Positions 1-11,437 of a DNA stretch of 64,000 bases are shown piece by piece. Position numbers and translations under genes: made by a program. This stretch comes from Hyperoplus lanceolatus (taxonomy: Eukaryota; Chordata; Actinopteri; Uranoscopiformes; Ammodytidae). Positions within the stretch are counted from its first letter, which is position 1, and the number at the start of each line of letters is the position of its first letter. Below the pieces are notes generated by a model, which ran no database searches, was not told where the DNA came from, and worked only from the letters and a program-made list of their open reading frames with translations. The DNA lies in contig CM049407.1 of NCBI GenBank assembly GCA_026929865.2, forward strand, positions 17,112,501 to 17,176,500. The letters are read 5' to 3'.

Positions 1-1668
1 TGTGCATGTGTGTGTGCGCGTGTCTGTGTGTGTGCGCGTGTGTCTGTGCGAGGAAAAAAAAAGGCAGAGGGAGCAGACTTGCGTGCATGTAAGGACATAA
101 GCTTGTGTGTGCGGAACGGAATCCAATATTCTTATTTCTCAGTCTCTTTGTCCCCTCAGATCCCCTCAGTCCCCACCCAGTAATGATATATTTCTATCTC
201 AGTTACACACCGTAACCCGGGGAGACCTCTGCCAATATCACCACATGTAGCACTTGTTTACACACCACTGCACCGGAGGGAGCTTGTGTGGAGACCCGAG
301 AAAGGCAGAGATGAAATTAATATTTATTTCAAGTAAGGGTGGGGATGTTCCGCTATATGGGACTAGTATTATCATACTCCCTGACCTAAACTGTAGAGGT
401 TATTGCTTCATCATGTTACGCGATAACTCTATTCCAAGGGGGTTTAAGGAAAGAAACACAAAGATTTGATTAAAATTTGTTCACGGTCACATCCCTATCC
501 TGTTGTCAAACTTGTTATTCAAGGACGTGGAACTATTACCATGGACATATACCTTGCACTTTTCTTTAGGTCGTTGTCTGCTGACTTTTTTCAGAGTGTT
601 TTTTTCAATCAAGTCTGTCCGCTCACTGAAGTGTTGAACAGTGACTGAACAACCTTTTGAAACAGTTTGAGCTATAGCTTCATTGTAATGGGCAACTGTC
701 CTTGGTTATTGCGTGTGAGAACAGAATAAGGTGGCCGTTATAATTCTATGGTTTTCACATTGTAAGGGGTGCTATTGAGGGAAGTGAATAGGCGGTGATG
801 ATTTCAAAGAGGTAGATGTTGAATTGGATGAGACATTAAAAATGCCAATTAACTTCAGGAACATAAACAAGAAAGCTATATTTCCAGTCATTTGGACCGT
901 GTTAGACAACCTTGCACACTTATTTAAAAAAGTCTGTGTTGGGACTGCATTTATACTATCCACCTCCCTGGGGTAGAGTGAATCAAAGACCATTAAAGAT
1001 GTAATTTCAAGATGGCTCCTGCGAGTCACAGCGCCATGAATAAAAGATACCTACAGTCACACACACACAATGACGCATATTGTCCCTCTCTATTCTGTAT
1101 GGGCAGCACGAGCACACAAAAGTACGCACAAATACACTGCACAAATCACATGCCTGAAATGAGATGTATGGGATCCATTAGATTGGTGTATTAATTAAAG
1201 CTTCTCTGATTTATGCCATCCTATTGTAAAATCGACCGGAGGCATCACAACTTTAATGTAAAATCTTGCAGTTTTCCTCCAACTCCTCATTCTTTAGATG
1301 GCTTTTAGTCTATTCAACTTGTATCCGCCTGATTAAATATGCCCAATGTAGAGGTGGTGGGCCTCGCTTATCCTCTGTTACTGGCATCACAAGAGTGTGT
1401 GATCAGGTTAACAGACTTGGACTTAAACACCGCGGTGAAAAGAAGCAGAGAGATCAGACCACTAGACCCACTGTCTTTGCCCATTAAGAGCAACATCCTG
1501 GAGGTGGAGCACCTGTCTTCTTTTAAATGCCAAGTCACCAAGGCCGACCAGACCTTTGTTTTTAAAGGGCCAGTGAAAAAGAAAGGACACTATGATATGG
1601 GTTCTGACAGTCACTGATAGAACATTTCTAACCATTAACAGTGCTCCCTGGTTGTAGTCACCCATCAG

Positions 1669-2177
1669 TTAAAGGAGAAATAAGCGGTTGATTTATGTTA
1701 ATATAAGTGTTAAATCGCTCATTATTCATAAAGTGATCACTTTCATAATGTGCGTGTTTCATAAAGTTAAGTTAGCTAAAAGAACCATTCCGCTTACAGC
1801 ACCTTTAAAGGAGAAATAAGCGAAATTGTCCTTTTAGCTAACTTCATGTCAGTGACTGCAGTTAGCATTCCCCTCCCTCGTCCCTACTTCACCACCACAT
1901 GAAAGCACAGCTGTCGTTGTCAGATAGTGCCACAATGTAGAGCAGAGGGTTATCATTCACGGGCACAGAGGCCCGCCTCTTTATAGCGCTCTGTCTCCTG
2001 ATTGGATTAAAACGGGTGGGATACTCAAAATGTTATCTGGCAATTACTGCAAAGCTGAATGACTGGGAGACCTGTGTTATGAACCGTGCATACTGTTTGA
2101 GTGATTACTGTTTGAATATCGAGTCATTTAACAGGTATAATAACAGCAATAAAAAGGTGCCTACTTCTCCTTTAAAG
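1669..2177. mobile_element. MITE-like DNA element with repeated TTAAAGGAGAA termini
   Basis: The motif TTAAAGGAGAAATAAGCG occurs at 1669-1686 and again at 1805-1822. A diverged inverted copy closes the region at 2159-2177 (TTCTCCTTTAAAG). A perfect 14-bp inverted repeat (AAGTTAGCTAAAAG at 1769-1782, complement at 1831-1844) surrounds the second copy. The layout suggests a short non-autonomous DNA transposon, perhaps two nested copies. No transposase remnant is visible and no target duplication is clear, so the superfamily is not assigned. Confidence 0.5.
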
Positions 2178-4528
2178 ACAGTCGAGCTAGCATGTCAGGT
2201 CAGCCAACAGGCCCAGCTCCCTGATTGCAAAATAGGAATGAGTGAGAAAATAGAGAAGGCCACAATACATCATCTCCACACCTCAGTGGAGCTGAAGCCT
2301 GCTGTGCATTATGGCGCTCCTTGTTTTTAAAGTTTAGTCTGATACCTCTTGCTGTGCAGAGCCTCTGACAGGCACAAGAAAGAAGTAACAAGGATGATGT
2401 ACTTATTCAGCAACGTATTTTAGTTTTTTCAGTGTGAATTTGAATTTAAATTGAGTGTTTGGTACTGCTTTAAATGTTTTGATCATCCTCACACTCTCGC
2501 CCACAAAGAGATTTTACATTGGCCTTGCTCAAGTCAATTCTGTAAAACTCTCAGATGGAGTGTAGTTAATGGGTATGTTGAGTCAGTGCCCTGACCCCCG
2601 CTGCCAGGATGAATCAGCTCCATGGTTGTTGTTGATGATTCCTCCCCACAGCCAAGCAGTCTCTCCCTTTGTTTTTTCTTGTCTGTTGCTACACCTTATT
2701 TTCTTGTTTTGTCCCTCGTTACCTGTGAAATGGCATAAAAGAGGTCAGATCCTTACAGTTTGTGTGCCTGTCAATTCCATTTCTAATACTCCCAGGCTCT
2801 GTCTTCTTGGCTGACACCAATGACGCAGACAAAGCTCTCGGTACCCACCCACATAACAGTGTGCCGCATTCACAGCCAAATACTGCCAATTTTTTTTTTT
2901 TTTGCAGAGGTACTGCAGGTATAAGGACAAATGGTAGTGACAATGTTTTCTGTTTTTTAAAAAAGGCACACACAGTTTAAAATGCACATGGTGCCTGATT
3001 CCTTAATTTTTAAATGCTTGATTTGTTTTATAATGTTGATCGTGTAAAAAATGTATACCTTGGTGAATCTAAAAGTAGCAGTTTAGAGTAAATTATAAAA
3101 AAGTTTAAAATAAGTGCTTCCTGTTTGTCCGAGCCTTTAAGTCCCAACATCCTATGCAAATTAGTAATCGCATAACAAAGACAAAATTGTATTCTCTAGG
3201 TCGGTTTCCTGACCAAATCAAAATCATTACAAAAAATGCTGTTCGCTTCTGGCAGCAGAAAAGGGCAGTCCCAGCTATGAGTACAATGAGAGAGATCCGC
3301 TAGAGGCAAGAGACCTAATATCATTATATTGTGAGAGGGCAGTTTTAGGACAATGGTGTGGGATATAAAGTCATACATATTCATGATGACGGTCCAGAGA
3401 GCTTTAAGAATAAGAATGTATTGTTAGCTTTCCAGTTTAAAATAAAGTACCATGACGGGAAATCAACTTTGGTTTTGTTACTGTAATATAGAATCTAATA
3501 AATAAATCTAGTTAAGATACTGACTTTAGTGTTTTATTTTTAATCAGATAGAAGGGCTGCAAAAGAAAAGGACACTTCTTCCCTTTTAAGACTCTCTGTT
3601 TTAGTCCCAAACTTTGAGAGTTTCCTATAAGTGCAAATAAAACATTCTTTACAGAGAAAGCAGGAGTCACCAACAATGGCTGAACCTCCTCTCCATACTT
3701 CCTCATTCAAGCTATAGTGAAAAAGACATTTACTGTCAATCAAATTATACAATTTCTGAATATCAAAACTTTAAACAGTCTTCCAGCAATCCTGTTTTCA
3801 TATTTCCGACAAACAGGATGACGCTATGAAAGGATATATTTTCCAACTTTTGATATCAGTTCCAACAATTACTCTCCAACCTAAAAGAACAGCGCATGTG
3901 CAGTGTATGCGTTGTTTGATTGACACGCTAAAGCTGAGCTTTGATGGCAGCTCGATGTCAGCTGCTCCTATCAGCTGCACTTTAAATGTGATAAGATATT
4001 TATAGACCAATTAGAGCTCCTCTCACCCACACAACATGCACACTGACACAACAGTGCAGACGCCTACAGAGTGGATACAGATTAGTGCACTTTCACGACA
4101 ATCAGAGTTGCTTCGCCATGGGACGCAAATCTGAATAGGTCTAGACACTTAAATCAGTCAGCATAGAAAAGTTTCAATCTTGATCCCTGTTGACTCAATG
4201 TGGAGTACATCTACAATCAGAAAACTCTTAAGTAGAAATATTATGAACTAAATTTGAGAAGAAATCTTGTTTTTTTTTCTTGCTAAAACAACCTATTATA
4301 ATGAATAGAGGACTCATACGGGCAGAACATTAGGTTAGCTGCATAAGGGGCATCGCTGAGTGCCTATTGTATTGATTGCGGTGCTTAAATTCTGGTCCTG
4401 AACACATAAGCACAATCAAACTGCACAATTCAGGATAATTCATTTATTCAGACAAAGCCATTACATTATTTGGAGACTTTTTACTATAAAAAAGAGAAGG
4501 AAAACACTGTTGGTTGTAATTCTCTTTT

Positions 4529-5039
4529 GACCGACCGATATTGGTTTTTTTTAATGGTCGATGCCGATACTGATATGAAATGAGCAGGTCAGCCAATGGA
4601 CGTTATACTGTATAATGCTGATATCATGTTGATAATATTTTTTTTATTATTATTTTGCCTCACATAAAATACAACAATTTAATAATAACAACAAACAAGA
4701 AACAAAATTTAACTTAAATTAACTAGACGGAATGTAGACGGAAAATGAAAAAACATGCATTGTCAATTGCATTTGGCCTTCCCTGGTGTTGGCTCTGTAA
4801 ACTATTGCAGTAACGGACTCTAGGATTTCAGTCCAGCCTTCTGTGATTATAAAATTATAAAATAAAATACAGGGTAAATATTTGGGTAAAATATTAAACA
4901 AGCGCTGCCTGTAGTGTCTGTAGACAATATTTGTTTATTTCTTTAAACTGCCATGTGTGCGCAGGTATCGGCTGGTTCCAATTATCTCAAAATACCATTA
5001 ATAGGCCCGATTAATCGGCTGAGAGATTAATCGGTCTAG
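4529..5039. mobile_element. hAT-like non-autonomous element (diverged)
   Basis: The left edge has GACCGACCGATATTGG followed by a T-run and a 'GGTCGATGCCGATACTG' segment. The right edge has GATTAATCGG twice and ends CGGTCTAGC. The two edges are imperfect inverted repeats of the CGATTAATCGG type common in teleost hAT-derived repeats. The interior is AT-rich and non-coding. No clean 8-bp duplication is visible, so both the class and the exact ends are tentative. Confidence 0.4.
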
Positions 5040-5394
5040 CTGTAATGGAAATATAATGAGAATGTTATCAAATGGTAAAGCATGTCATGATTTAACTATC
5101 CCATGTCCTCTCTCTCAAGTAAATAATGTCTTCATTGTGGAGATATCCAGCTATGTTCCCTTCTTCCTGTTGTCTGGATGGATGTTGCTAACACTGCAGA
5201 CCTGTCAGTCATTCATCTCTCGAGGAGGCGGGCTCATTGCCTCAGTTGGGGGAAGTGACTGAGCAGAATAGTAGATTGCCAGAATGGAGAGGGAGAGGAG
5301 ACAGTGGGGTGGAATACTTTGAAAGTGGAACAGATGAGTGCAGAGGAGAGGAGGATATAGAGCGTAAACAGTCTTTAGGAGATACAATCAAAGA

Positions 5395-5511
<117 letters not shown>

Positions 5512-5992
5512 CACAAACTGATGCTTTCTTGAAATCGCTATGATGTGAGAGGAAAAATGGACGCAATTTCACAGAGTAGGGCATCACCTGAATGCAGAGA
5601 TAAAGCTGGACAGCTGAATACAGTACAGTTGTGATCTTTTATCATCGTTGGGAGATGAAAACTTGTAGGACTGGATGAACAGGCTTGAGATTTAAAATAC
5701 TGACTCTTGGCTCTTATGATCAGACCAACCAGCCCCAAAAGACTTGTTGAACAGATGTGATTGAAAATAAAAAATTTGCAAAAATACCTTCTTGGAGCTG
5801 GATACATATAGACAGTTAAGTGAAACAGCTATTACTGTAAGTAAAAAGGAATCTAGCAATGGTGAGTGACAGTTGGCTTACACGTAAGTGTGTGGTCTTG
5901 AAGCGGACGGTCATTTGTGTTGCACAAGGCATACTTCACTTTCTGAATTTAGGAAAATTATTTTAAGCGGCTTGTCAAAAATTGGCACTTGT

Positions 5993-6188
5993 GGGGGCGC
6001 CCTTAGCTCAGTTGGTAGGGCGTCCCCCCCATGGGCCTCGGCCAGCAGTGGACCCGGGTTCGATTCCAGCCCGTGGTCGTTCTCAGCATGTCACTCCCCT
6101 CTCTGCCCCATTTCACCTCTGTCTCTACACTATCAATAAAAAAGCATAAAAATTCCCAAAAAATATCTTTAAAAAAATAAATAGAAAA
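5993..6188 (+). mobile_element. tRNA-derived SINE (copy 1)
   Basis: The head begins GGGGGCGCCCTTAGCTCAG. It has an A-box-like TAGCTCAGTTGGTAGGG and a B-box GGTTCGATTCC about 45 bases later. A tRNA-unrelated body with 'CATGTCACTCCCCTCTC' follows, ending in an A-rich tail after AATAAAAAAGC. A perfect 10-bp target-site duplication, TGGCACTTGT, flanks it at 5983-5992 and 6189-6198. It is not a functional tRNA gene: the anticodon arm region is disrupted by a C-run and the cloverleaf does not close. Related copies lie at 51161-51356 (minus) and 62757-62977 (plus). Confidence 0.9.
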
Positions 6189-7234
6189 TGGCACTTGTCA
6201 TCAAATGTTAAATGCTACTTGAACTGAGCCACAGTTTGTACATATTGTAATTGTTTTATGAATGTGTGCAGTATAGGCATCGGCATTTCAAGGACACTAA
6301 TGTGGTGGTCAAAGATGAGTGGCATGACGGCTGGCCATAAAACTTTAAAGCAGACACATTTGGCTTATCTACGGCCTATATCATCGGGGAGGCAAATGAA
6401 GCAAAAAGCGATGATGATGTAATTAAGGAGTGAGCCAAATTTCAGGACATTATGTAGATCAGTTGAGGAAACTGGGTTGGAGGAGTTCTCAAATGTCTTG
6501 GCAATGATTGGGGTGGTGTGTTGGGTCGGCCATTGAGAGGTGGATCAGCTGTGTGTGGTTGTGATTACAAGGCATGTGTTGCAGGGATAGCTTTGAGAGG
6601 GGCCGCTGTGCAGATGGAGAGTACTCTGCATAATGGTACTTTGCAACAAGGCTGATTGAAGTAATTGCCAAATAGTCTCCATTTACCCTGGTAATGTTTT
6701 TGTCCCAATTAGGCTGGAAATAGTTATCAGGTAGAACAATTAGAGGCAGAAAAAGAAGCAAAAGTGCCGGAAAGTGAGATTTGGACATTGAATGAGAGCA
6801 GTGAAGCCCAGGAAACCACAGTCAGAGATATGTATGGTTAGAGGTGGTTAGAAAGGCCTGTGGTGTAAACACACAAATACACATTACAATCGAAGAGTCC
6901 TAGAGGTGTAGCAGGTCGCAGGTGGGATTTTTTAGACTAGAATTGGAGCTTCACTGTAGATGCCAAAGCAGCGCTGATGTGCCTTTTGAACTGGACTTTT
7001 TATTTGTATTATTAATATAGGCTATATTTGTTAAAATGTTTTCTACTCATTGGAACATTTGAATGTTGAATGATTTTTCTTTCCTTGTGTGTGTGTGTAA
7101 AGCCGTCCTCAGTGCATATTTCAGGGACAAACCGAATTGTTTGAACATGGGGAGGCATCACATCGGTGTGTGGTCATCACACCTTGCAAGATAAATGTGC
7201 AGCATCTGTGACAATATGCAACTCTCCTCCAAAG

Positions 7235-7396
7235 GTGTCAAAGAGGTGAATGCAAGTGGGAAGACATTCACGGTACGGAGCTCCCTGCAGATGTACGTGG
7301 ACAGAAATGATGATGGAGTGGCCTACACCTGCAAAGTGGACCATGTGGCACTCACACAGACACCACAGCAGGCTACTGAAGTACTGGAGGTTCACT
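7235..7396 (+). CDS. cadm2: cadm2 exon: second half of Ig2
   Basis: This 162-base exon encodes the second half of the second immunoglobulin domain of Cadm2, a homophilic/heterophilic synaptic adhesion molecule. Visible residues include GKTFTV, then VDRNDDGVAYTCKVDH with the second Ig2 cysteine, then TPQQATEVLEVH, all strongly like vertebrate CADM2. The exon starts two bases into a codon after AAAG at 7231-7234, a weak polypyrimidine acceptor. It ends before a strong GTGAGT donor at 7397, leaving one base of the next codon (phase 1). CADM1, 3 and 4 fit less well because the VDRxDDGV and TPQQAT segments are CADM2-like. The exon carrying the first half of Ig2 is not in view. Confidence 0.93.
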
Positions 7397-7911
7397 GTGA
7401 GTGTACACGCAAGCACACACACGCACACATACACACACACACACACACACACTAGCAAGCGTGTTGACAAAAAGAAAAAAGAAAAATGTGTAGAGGAAGT
7501 GGCTAAATGACCTTTGTAAATAGTGTTTTCACGGCTGCAAAATCTTGTCCGCTGATATTCAGCCATATGGTGTTACCCATTATTTACATTTTGACATTAC
7601 GTTTACACAACATGAATTTTCATCATAGAATGCCAAACTGGACTGGGCGAAAATGTAATACTTTTACCATTGAAATCACATTGTAGGGTTTTATTTTTAT
7701 CCGTTTTTTGTGTTGTTCTTAAATGATAATTATTTTTAAATGATGATATAAATAAAAATATATTAATAGGATGAAGAATTTTGTATCATGCCTTTTTACT
7801 ATTAGATTTAGTACAATTCCAACATCGAGATAATCATCGGATAGTTACCTTAACATCAATGTATTCCACATCAACCAACCCTCACTTCAAGCCCTCTCTG
7901 TCTGCCTATAG
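7397..7911 (+). other. cadm2 intron (515 bases)
   Basis: GT-AG intron between the Ig2 and Ig3 exons. It opens with a short impure CA microsatellite (about 7411-7452); the rest is AT-rich. It ends in GTCTGCCTATAG. No gene or recognisable mobile element is seen inside. Confidence 0.85.
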
Positions 7912-8002
7912 ATGCCCCTCGTGTGGAGATCATCCAGTCTCTTGCGGTCCCTCAGGAGGGTCAGTACTTAAAGTTGGAGTGTGTGTCCAAAGGAAATCCT
8001 TC
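7912..8002 (+). CDS. cadm2: cadm2 exon: start of Ig3
   Basis: A 91-base exon that completes a tyrosine codon from the previous exon and then encodes the first beta strands of the third Ig domain. It includes VPQEGQYLKLECVSKGNP, containing the first Ig3 cysteine. The PQEGQ and C.SKG.P pattern matches CADM2. The acceptor is CTATAG, and the donor GTAAGT at 8003 is a near-perfect consensus. Only 97 bases of intron separate it from the next exon. The phase (two bases of a codon left over) joins cleanly to 8100. Confidence 0.93.
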
Positions 8003-8099
8003 GTAAGTCACTCCATTTCTGTATTACTGATGTCAGCCTTTTTATATAGTGCTTTAGACATGGTACAACTATAGCGTGTCTTGTCTTTGTCTTCCACAG

Positions 8100-8278
8100 G
8101 CCAGATCCCGTGCTGTGGACTAAGGACGGAGGTGAACTTCCTGACCTGGAGCGGATGATTGTGGAGGGGAGGGAGCTCACCTTTACCTCACTTAACAAGA
8201 CCGACAATGGCACCTACCGCTGTGAAGCCAGCAACCACCTAGGGACCAGCATTGCTGAATATGTGCTCTACGTCTATG
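8100..8278 (+). CDS. cadm2: cadm2 exon: rest of Ig3
   Basis: A 179-base exon encoding most of the third Ig domain: the tryptophan-centred VLWTKDGGELPD, a GRELTF strand, then LNKTDNGTYRCEASN with the second Ig3 cysteine and the conserved Y-x-C, and finally AEYVLYVY. LNKTDNGTYRCEA is almost identical to the vertebrate CADM2 segment; NKT is a potential N-glycosylation sequon. The acceptor CTTCCACAG and donor GTGAGT at 8279 are strong. It ends in phase 1, so it can splice to the cassette exon (11324) or directly to the transmembrane exon (35445) in frame. Confidence 0.95.
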
Positions 8279-8516
8279 GTGAGTTCAGCAGAATGTATAC
8301 ATTTTGGAGAGTATACTGAAACTCAGCCGCACCAAACTCCAGTGCAAAAAATAAAATAAAACAGGATAATACAGTAATAGCTACTTCCCGATCTACATAC
8401 TGTATCAGTGCTAAGAGTGATTAGTGGTACCATCCCTTGTAGGTTGAATGTGGGCCCCTCAGGTGACACAAATGCCACCAACGCCTTTCCTTAAATAAAC
8501 CTGCGTCCCAGATCAT

Positions 8517-8518
<2 letters not shown>

Positions 8519-8575
<57 letters not shown>
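8519..8575 (+). repeat. (AC)n microsatellite
   Basis: About 28 pure AC units, followed to about 8640 by impure AC/AT-rich repeats (CATACACA-type). Intronic in cadm2. Confidence 0.95.
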
Positions 8576-8576
<1 letters not shown>

Positions 8577-8900
8577 TCACATACACATACACACACTTAC
8601 ACATACACATAAACATACTCATACACAAACTCATACACCAGAAGGGAAATGTGTGAGGGAGGCAGAATTTAGTGCTGCGTTGTCAAGTATATCCCTAGGA
8701 AGGATAAGTAATTCCTAGTAATGCTGGAGGAGGTGGAGGATAAAGGGGAAACAGATAGCACTTCCTTTCCAACACTGCCATTTGTCTTTTAGCATTAAGT
8801 AATCATGCTTATATAAAAAGAAGAAGACAGCAGTGACATATTTTTATTCATAGAGAGACCAAAACTGCTGGAGGCAAAAGCAGAATATCCCCTCATTACA

Positions 8901-9064
8901 TTCTTCTTCTTCTTCTTCTTCTTCTTCTTCTTCTTCTTCTTCTTCTTCTTCTTCTTCTTCTTCTTCTTCTTCTTCTTCTTCTTCTTCTTCTTCTTCTTCT
9001 TCTTCTTCTTCTTCTTCTTCTTCTTCTTCTTCTTCTTCTTCTTCTTCTTCTTCTTCTTCTTCTT

Positions 9065-9094
<30 letters not shown>
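8901..9094 (+). repeat. (TTC)~65 triplet microsatellite
   Basis: An uninterrupted TTC run of 194 bases, followed by interrupted TTA/TTC units to about 9125. It is pure pyrimidine on the cadm2 sense strand, so the transcript would carry UUC repeats. The long arginine-only reading frame on the other strand is a repeat artefact. Confidence 0.97.
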
Positions 9095-9095
<1 letters not shown>

Positions 9096-11323
9096 TTATT
9101 ATTCTTCTTCTTATTATTATTATTACATACCCATTATTATTATTACATAGCCCTGGGGGATTCATTTGCTCATTCATTTGCAGAATGTGGAAAATGCTAA
9201 AGGCTACAAATGCCACACAACACACCAAATGGCACATTGGGAGAAGAATATCATATACTTTAGCACCATGAACTTGGAACTATTGTATTGTATCCTATTG
9301 TGTCCAACATCCAGTGTAGTATAGGGCAGATGCAGTATAAGTATAATAGATTCATGTATCAAAATAAGACCGTAAATGTCACAATATAATGTCATCTTCT
9401 AAATTAAATGTATTTTAATGGGGTACAGAGGAGCGATGCTTCTTCCTTAAAATTAAAATAGTGTGTGATGGCTGAGATGTGAAGTTGAATCCACAAACAG
9501 GTAAGCAGGGAAGAATATGTGCTGGCTACCCACATCTGAGACTCATCTCTATATGCTAGTTAAATGACCATTGTTAAAAAGGGCATACTTTTTTATGCCC
9601 TAGAATATTGATTAGGATCATCAAGTTGAAGGATACATTATGTCATTTTCTCTGTTTATTATCATTGGTCCATTAAAAGAGGTTTATTAGAGCCCATTAT
9701 TACTCAACCTTAAAAAGTTTCACCACATATTCAGGAGATATAGCACTTTGTTACCTAATTGCCCCGCATCCCATGGTGCCTGTGCTCATCTAACAATTCC
9801 TTCAAATGCCAGCCGAATGTAACAACAAGAATATCCAATGCACTTAATGACAGTGGTGTTATTAAGCTGACAAATGCTACGCCACCTGGGAGTATAGGAG
9901 TATGGGAGGATCAAAGAGTCCCATACAGATTAATTACTTGTTCTTTTGAAATGACACCCGCTCTGTTACCGCCCTTCATCAGTGATTAGCACCCCCTTTA
10001 GCATTTTACAATTGCCACCATAATTCTTGGAAAATACCTTTTTAATGGCCCCCTTGCATCGAGCGGACATTTTTCTGTCTTCCCTTCTTTCCTGAAGACG
10101 CGTACTTCGCTGCTTAGTGATTCACGCTATTGGCTGAAATGTCACCAAGACACGCAGGACTAAAAGTACCACAGCCAATTAAAAGCCTCGAGCTCACTAT
10201 GAAAAAGCCCAGTGACATAAACATAAAAGCCAAGGTGGTAGTGTAACCTCATTAACTTTACCACACAATGTTTCAGTCCCATTTTTCCTGTTGCTTTTTT
10301 ACATGTGAAAGTGAGAAACACTACCTTGGATGAAGGACTTTTACCATTATTCTGTAGTGAGCACAGCCAAAAACAGAGCATGTTAATGATGGCTTGGCTA
10401 TACCTAACCCTGAAATTGTCCTTGCATACATTGTCACAGATCATTCGTCAAATTACCTCCCTCATTTGGTTTGGATCAACTTTTTTCCCCTTTCAAATGT
10501 TGAGAGGTTCCCAATTCTTCTCAGACATCAGCCGACATTAGCAGATTAAAGGTCATTGCTGGTCTCCTGCTACAGAAAGGGCCCTCACATTCAAAGACAG
10601 AACAATCATAAGGATGAGGAGAATAAAGAGGAGTGGGACTCTTACGTAATGTTAACATGCCGATAGTATTCATAAGTACATATTGCATTACTCTTTTTCA
10701 GATGTTGCACTAGTTATACCCAGACAGTTAAGTATTTTCATTGTTGAACATGCTTTTTTAGACAGCTATGAGACAGCTATTTAATCATGTATCTGTCTCT
10801 TCAAATACGAAGTGTTAACAATGACCCAAAAATAACCATTAACAGTCAATCATATGAGAGCTTTTTTTCTCAGCAGCTACCATCATTTGAAAACAATAAA
10901 TGTATCGGATAGAGTTATTTAAGGTTCATAAATTACACAGCAAAACATTATGTTAAATGATTCAAATATATTTAAGTGATCCACCAACTGAGCTTTTCTG
11001 AATTACTGTAATAAGGAAGCCTTGCTGACCGGCAAAAAAAGGGTTTAGCAAATGCTGAAATGAATGTATGTTGCATAGTGCATGGCTTTTGCATCCACAG
11101 TGATGCATCATTTCGTTTCAGATTGTACTAAGAATCTTGTGTTTTTGCTTTCAACTGTGTCTTATAGTTTCTCCATTTTTGTTTCCCATCACTGTATAAT
11201 ATAAGTTTTGCCATATCAGTTTGTTTTGCTCTTTTTATTTTTTAAGTATCTAACTGCCCCATGGGAATTCATTTTTTTGTTTTGTTGCATTGTTTTTGTG
11301 TATATGTGTCCCCTCCTCACCAG

Positions 11324-11437
11324 ACGACCCCACAACCCTGCCTCCATCCACCACTCCCCCCCTACATCCCATCCCTCCAGATCCTACTGCTCAATTAGGC
11401 AGCCGCGCCTCAGAGCCCACAGTCACTGGCAACAGAG
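11324..11437 (+). CDS. cadm2: cadm2 alternative juxtamembrane (Pro/Thr-rich) cassette exon
   Basis: A 114-base exon (exactly 38 codons) with phase 1 at both ends, so it can be included or skipped without changing frame. It encodes DDPTTLPPSTTPPLHPIPP, then a stretch ending GNRG, a proline/threonine/serine-rich stalk of mucin type that would be O-glycosylated between Ig3 and the membrane. CADM2 and CADM1 isoforms in other vertebrates have a similar optional stalk between the last Ig domain and the DPNA segment. The acceptor CTCCTCACCAG is good and the donor G|GTACAG acceptable. Skipping joins 8278 directly to 35445. Confidence 0.85.

Larger units (their letters stand above)
8279..11323 (+). 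other. cadm2 intron (3.0 kb)
   Basis: Intron between the Ig3 exon and the juxtamembrane cassette exon. It contains an AC microsatellite (8519-8575) and the long TTC tract (8901-9094). Low-repeat, moderately complex sequence at about 9750-10020 could be regulatory, but I have no direct evidence. No gene is seen. It ends in a CCCTCCTCACCAG acceptor. Confidence 0.8.

Noticed and set aside
1339..1617. A 92-residue frame in the upstream intron that might be an exon
   Set aside because: No Ig-type residues, no matching splice sites in cadm2 phase, and no family recognised.
5996..6070. tRNA gene candidate
   Set aside because: A and B boxes are present, but the cloverleaf does not close, the anticodon region is a C run, and a SINE body, A tail and target duplication follow. 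The same applies to 14.5, 51.3 and 62.8 kb.
8896..9237. 113-residue poly-arginine frame on the minus strand
   Set aside because: It is the translation of the TTC/AGA repeat.
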